Positions 34,308 through 37,357 of a stretch of DNA of 37,357 nucleotides are shown piece by piece (position 1 is the first letter of the stretch; every line of letters starts with the position of its first letter). Below the pieces are notes generated by a model. That model worked only from the letters and a program-made list of their open reading frames with translations, searched no databases and was not told where the DNA came from. Location of the stretch: positions 1 through 37,357 of the forward strand of contig JANQJH010000418.1 in the NCBI GenBank assembly GCA_028281705.1, given 5' to 3'. The position numbers and the translations under genes were made by a program. The DNA comes from Verrucomicrobiales bacterium. Lineage in GTDB: Bacteria > Verrucomicrobiota > Verrucomicrobiia > Verrucomicrobiales > DEV007.

Positions 34308-34430
34308 TTTCATGGCGGTCGTGGAATTCGAACGCAGTTCGACCGCCTCACGAACGAGCTTGCGAGTGAGTCCATTCTAAGGCCGAAGGCACTTGACGGA
34401 GGCGTCAGCCAATCCCACCCTGACCGCCAT
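34289..34430 (+). repeat. 20-bp duplication of the tRNA-Ser 3' end with associated palindromes (att-like)
   Basis: AATCCCACCCTGACCGCCAT at 34289-34308 (the T-arm to CCA end of tRNA-Ser plus one base) recurs exactly at 34411-34430. Between them are a perfect 9-bp palindrome GACCGCCAT–TTC–ATGGCGGTC (34300-34320) and a third GACCGCC at 34341-34347. Repeats of a tRNA 3' end are the mark of integrase attachment sites, or of a repeated element that carries the tRNA end. Confidence 0.6.
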
Positions 34431-34553
34431 CATCTAGAAATCTGCGTTCAATTAGAATGCGCATTCCACCGAGACTCTCCCCACAAAAGTCGACGATTTC
34501 TTGCTTGAACTAGGCCAACCGCAGCTCGGCTTGCCTAGGCCGTCTCCAGTTCG

Positions 34554-35105
34554 ATGCTGAAGCCAATGATCTCAGAACTCGATGTCTTACGCGATCTCGT
34601 GGCACGTCTGGGCGAGGCCGAGATCGATTACATGTTGACCGGTTCTGTAGCAATGAACTTCTACGCCCAGCCTCGGATGACGCGCGATGTCGATCTGATC
34701 GTTGCACTTCACCTCGGCCAAATCGCCACCATCCGCGATGCCCTAGGCGATAGCTACTATTTCGCTGCGGAAGCCGCCATCGACGCGATCCGCCATCAGA
34801 GCATGTTCAGTGTGATTCACCAGGAGGCACTGATCAAAATCGACTGCGTGATCCGCAAACGGGACGAATTTCGGTTGGAGGAGTTTTCCGGGCGCCACAT
34901 GATTACTGTCGACGGATTCAATCTCTGGATCGTTAGCAACGAGGACCTAATCCTTTTCGAAGTGCTGCTGGACAAAGGAATCCGAATCCGAGCGCCAGCT
35001 ATCTGACATCCAGAACCTTCTTGCACTGGCTACGACGAAGCGTACCTACGGAAATGGGCGCCCCGACTACAAGTGACCGATATCCTGACACGGGCTTCTC
35101 CGTGA
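34554..35105 (+). pseudogene. Nucleotidyltransferase-fold protein (MNT/AbiEii-like), broken by two frameshifts
   Basis: The intact part starts 'MLKPMISELDVLRDL' and contains 'YMLTGSVAMNFYAQPRMTRDVDLIV', with the GS...DxD active-site pattern of small nucleotidyltransferases. 'SVIHQEALIKIDCVIRK' supplies a further Asp. The frame then reaches a stop at 35007. One base too many in the T run near 34949-34953 explains this: removing it restores 'LILSKCCWTKESESERQLSD'. A second shift near 35028-35031 restores 'YDEAYLRKWAPRLQVTDIL' to a stop at 35103-35105. The reconstructed protein would have about 183 residues. Such proteins are often toxin or antitoxin parts of two-gene modules. The lesions may be real decay or sequencing errors. 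Confidence 0.72.
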
Positions 35106-35257
35106 AGGACACTTCGCCCGAAGTCAACCAGATGGTGTTTGATCGCATGACGGCACTCAGCGGGTCGGAACGGCTTATCATGGGTTGCGACATGTTTGAC
35201 ACGGCGAGAGCAATGGTCATAGCTTCGATTCCGGACGGCCGGCGCCATCAGTTCTAA
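35102..35257 (+). CDS. Short conserved-looking partner of the nucleotidyltransferase, probably truncated
   Basis: A GTG at 35102 overlaps the restored stop of the nucleotidyltransferase (GTGA) and opens 51 residues: 'VKDTSPEVNQMVFDRMTALS' then 'GSERLIMGCDMFDTARAMVI' and a short tail. The '(D)TSPEV...SGSERLxMxCxMFDTARAxVxAS' pattern resembles small proteins encoded right after such nucleotidyltransferases, from memory of the arrangement. They usually continue for about 35-40 more residues; here the frame changes character after 'ASIPDG', suggesting a third lesion. Confidence 0.5.
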   Translation: MKDTSPEVNQMVFDRMTALSGSERLIMGCDMFDTARAMVIASIPDGRRHQF

Positions 35258-35531
35258 CATGATGAACACTGATTGCGAATCGTGACTGAGCCGCATTGCT
35301 CTAATGCCATGGCGGTGCCCTATGTTGCTGGGATTGGACCTCTGCTGCTTCTATGTGCCTCCAGTCGTCAAACTCACATCGATGACAATCCTCCCACGAC
35401 TCGTATCAGGCCAAGAGGACGTAAGACTGGTCGCGATGCTTATCCTAAAAACGGGAATGACCACAGTAGTAGAGCGAGAATGAAAGCGTATTCCCGTGCT
35501 AGCGACGGTCGGCGAGCATTTGGTGTTCAGT
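35258..35531. other. 274-base spacer between the broken module and the transposase
   Basis: No gene is recognised. It should hold the left end of the insertion sequence. A candidate end is CGTGCTAG..ACGG near 35494-35508. It weakly matches CGGGCTAG..GCGG read inward from the other side near 37196-37182. No target duplication was identified. Confidence 0.3.
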
Positions 35532-37136
35532 TCATCCGCTGAGTAATGGAGCGGCGTCCGGTGGGACTCCCGTGAGCCATTTTCCGCCCAGCCAGCGCCG
35601 CAGTAATCGCGTGAGTAGCACAGCCCACCTCTGTTTGATCGTCCATTGCTCCGCAATGCGCATCATCTGATGTAACTGACTGCTAATCAGTGTCACGGCT
35701 CGAGCGATCACATCACCGTATTCGTGCATGAGGCTCACTTTGACCCTCTTCTGCCCACTGCTCTGCACTTGCCTGGCAACACCTTGCATCAAGGCCGGCC
35801 TGCTCGTGATCGCCTCCCGGTGGTGCTCTTCGTCGTAGAAGCGCACATAGAGGTTCCACCAATCCACCAATTGTAGAACAGGGCGATTAGGTTTGCCACC
35901 AACCGGCAGGGGCCCAGTTTACGAGTGGTGTAGCCATTCCAGCCCCACTGATTCTTCAGCTCATCGAACACGTTCTCGCAATCGGCACGCTCACGATAGA
36001 GCCGTGGCATCGATTGCGTTGGATACGCCTGCTCGCCCAAGGAAGTGACTAGAACAGCGATCTTTCCACTCCAAGGCGCAGCTTGTGGTTCCCAGCTCCC
36101 AGCCATCTCCGTCGGTGTTTGGAAGATCCTGATGATTGCGCCGCCGCCGTCCCTGCTTACCGACGGGCGCCTGCGCCGGGTTCTCCCGCACAAGCACGAC
36201 GCGCCGCTCTTGAGTCCACCCGTGCAACTTAAGAGTGGCCTCCATCGCTTGCCAACCGTCTCCCGTATCCTGCCATTGATGTCCGAAACGCATACAGTCC
36301 CTGATCAGATCTTTGACTTTGGGTGTGTGCCGTTGCTTGAAAAGGTAGGGTAACCGACGCTCTTCAAACTCACGCATGACTTTCTCGCTGCCATAGCCGC
36401 AATCACCACGTCCGAAAGTCGGCCAGCGCGAACGCGGCAAAGCATTGAGAGTTTGCCACAACCCAGGCATGCCACCGGCAGCAGCGTGTTGCTTGCCGGG
36501 CAGGACCTCAACGCCTAAGGAGATCCTCAAATTGGCCACAAAGTAACTGTGATAGATGTGGCTGGGACGCCCCGGTTTCCGCGGGTTGTAACCAATCTCA
36601 GCTCCTTGCTGGTGCCCGTAGAGTGGCTTGACCGTCGTATCGATATCAAGGATCCATGGTAATTCCAGGGCAGGCGCAATGCAGTCTAGAACCTCCTTGC
36701 GAGGCCAATTCATTCCGGTCTCTTCGGGAATGCGCCTGATGGCCCGACGCACCGTGTCCTCGCTAACCGTCTGCTGCATACCCAGCAAAGGAGGATTGAT
36801 CGCATCGACTCTGATAGAGTTAATGTGGGCATAGCGCCAATGTCCGGCGAGTATGCTCAAAAGGATGGTGCCCATGACATTGTGGGCACCACTGCCGCGG
36901 TTGCCGCTATAGTGAATTGGGCAGTTGGCCATGAGCTGTTCCCACCGGCCGCCTGCCTTGAGGAACTGAAAGAAAAAGATGAGTTGGCCGTCGCGCGTGG
37001 TGGGAGTGTCCCCGTCCCATTCGGCGTAAAATCGTCCGCCCGGCGTGTCCAAAGGCCACGGTCGAATGGCGGAAAGAGGACCTTCTGCGAGCTCACCCTC
37101 AGGGTGAGTGCCTAATTGAGCTAGCGGCGCACTCAT
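35532..37136 (-). mobile_element. Insertion sequence with a frameshifted DDE transposase (IS4/IS1380-like group)
   Basis: Three overlapping minus-strand frames add up to one transposase of about 530 residues. The first (37136 to about 36090) contains 'WILDIDTTVKPLYGHQQGAE' with the first Asp, and 'FGRGDCGYGSEKVM' with the second. The second frame continues with 'WSGKIAVLVTSLGEQ' and 'RERADCENVFDELKNQWGW', which has the catalytic Glu region. The third begins 'WWNLYVRFYDEEHHREAITSRP' and runs to 35532. The first shift lies at about 36070-36110. The second is at 35856-35871, where CCACCAAT is duplicated in tandem. The element cannot make its transposase unless the shifts are programmed, which the 8-bp duplication argues against. 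Confidence 0.85.
35856..35871. repeat. 8-bp tandem duplication causing a transposase frameshift
   Basis: CCACCAAT occurs twice in a row (35856-35863, 35864-35871). With one copy removed, the transposase reads straight through 'FYNWWNLYVRFYDEE'. With both copies it is two bases out of frame. This is what replication slippage leaves. Confidence 0.75.
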
Positions 37137-37269
37137 CGCCCTCAGAATAAGCGACTTGCGCGACTCGCCTCAATTCCCCATTCCCGCTTCTAGCCCGACT
37201 TTCACGATTGGGGAATGAAATGAGTGGGCCGTCCCCGGTAGATCAGCCAATTTTGACTAAAAGTCTTCA
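37137..37269. other. Upstream end of the insertion sequence and spacer
   Basis: An inverted repeat ATTCCCCA (about 37173) and TGGGGAAT (about 37208) lies upstream of the transposase start and may belong to the element's right end or promoter region. No gene is seen. Confidence 0.35.
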
Positions 37270-37357
37270 CTACACCGCCCCCGCCTCGATCTCTGGTGGA
37301 GGCTGTGGGGGCAGTTCGATTCCCATGGCTGCGAGGAGCAGTTTGAGATCTTTGTCG
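37270..37357 (-). CDS. 3' end of an unidentified gene, cut by the window edge
   Basis: The last 28 codons on the minus strand read 'DKDLKLLLAAMGIELPPQPP' followed by 'PEIEAGAV' and a TAG at 37272-37270. The proline-rich end resembles tails of some transposases, but I cannot assign a family from so little. Confidence 0.5.
   Translation of the reverse strand, partial: DKDLKLLLAAMGIELPPQPPPEIEAGAV

Noticed and set aside
34185-34308. Open frame start 'MAVRVGFEPTEPFQARIF'
   Set aside because: This part is the antisense reading of tRNA-Ser; only the stretch below 34185 was kept as a weak candidate.

Overview
The window appears to join DNA from two different bacteria. Bases 1 to about 3,680 are very GC-rich and look alphaproteobacterial: a minus-strand lgt–midA–pgeF cluster, intergenic palindromes of the kind scattered through alphaproteobacterial genomes, and the 3' part of hldD. 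At a run of eight C's (3673-3680) hldD stops mid-gene and the 5' part of an unrelated ECF sigma factor begins, with no mobile element at the joint. A metagenome assembly chimera is the simplest explanation. Everything to the right looks like a Verrucomicrobiota or other PVC-group bacterium. The cues are a secreted CxPxR sulfatase, a signal-peptide EF-hand protein, an ELWxxDGT-repeat protein whose C-terminus has the phylum-typical 'ESHDLKQW...FYRL' ending, and the style of the ECF sigma factor. The phylum call is inference from protein style, not from a database search.

Layout of the right-hand part. 4.1-8.4 kb: an orphan TrkH potassium transporter subunit, an exported sulfatase and a small EF-hand protein. 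8.7-13.1 kb: a membrane-anchored subtilase translationally coupled to a 922-residue ELWxxDGT protein. 13.1-22.0 kb (minus strand): a six-gene operon for a tripartite MacA/MacB/TolC-type exporter (outer-membrane factor, membrane-fusion protein, ATPase, permease) that also encodes its own LytS-like kinase and LytTR regulator, followed by an OmpR-type two-component pair. A 13-bp direct repeat with a 21-bp period lies upstream of the exporter operon and fits a LytTR binding site. A 22-bp-period repeat precedes the OmpR-type regulator.

22.2-33.4 kb holds housekeeping and energy genes with stronger C-ending codon preference: tRNA-Asp, rplS, rnhB, a DadA-like FAD oxidoreductase, then a ten-gene Mrp/Mbh-like cation/proton antiporter cluster (E, F, G, MbhD-like, B, C, three NuoL/M/N-type antiporter subunits and one small unassigned membrane protein), and ribE.

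33.4-37.4 kb is decaying accessory DNA: phylum-style intergenic repeats, tRNA-Ser(GCU) with a 20-bp duplication of its 3' end, a frameshifted nucleotidyltransferase with an overlapping truncated partner gene, a frameshifted DDE transposase in which one frameshift is visibly an 8-bp tandem duplication, and the 3' tail of another gene. No rRNA or CRISPR array was seen.
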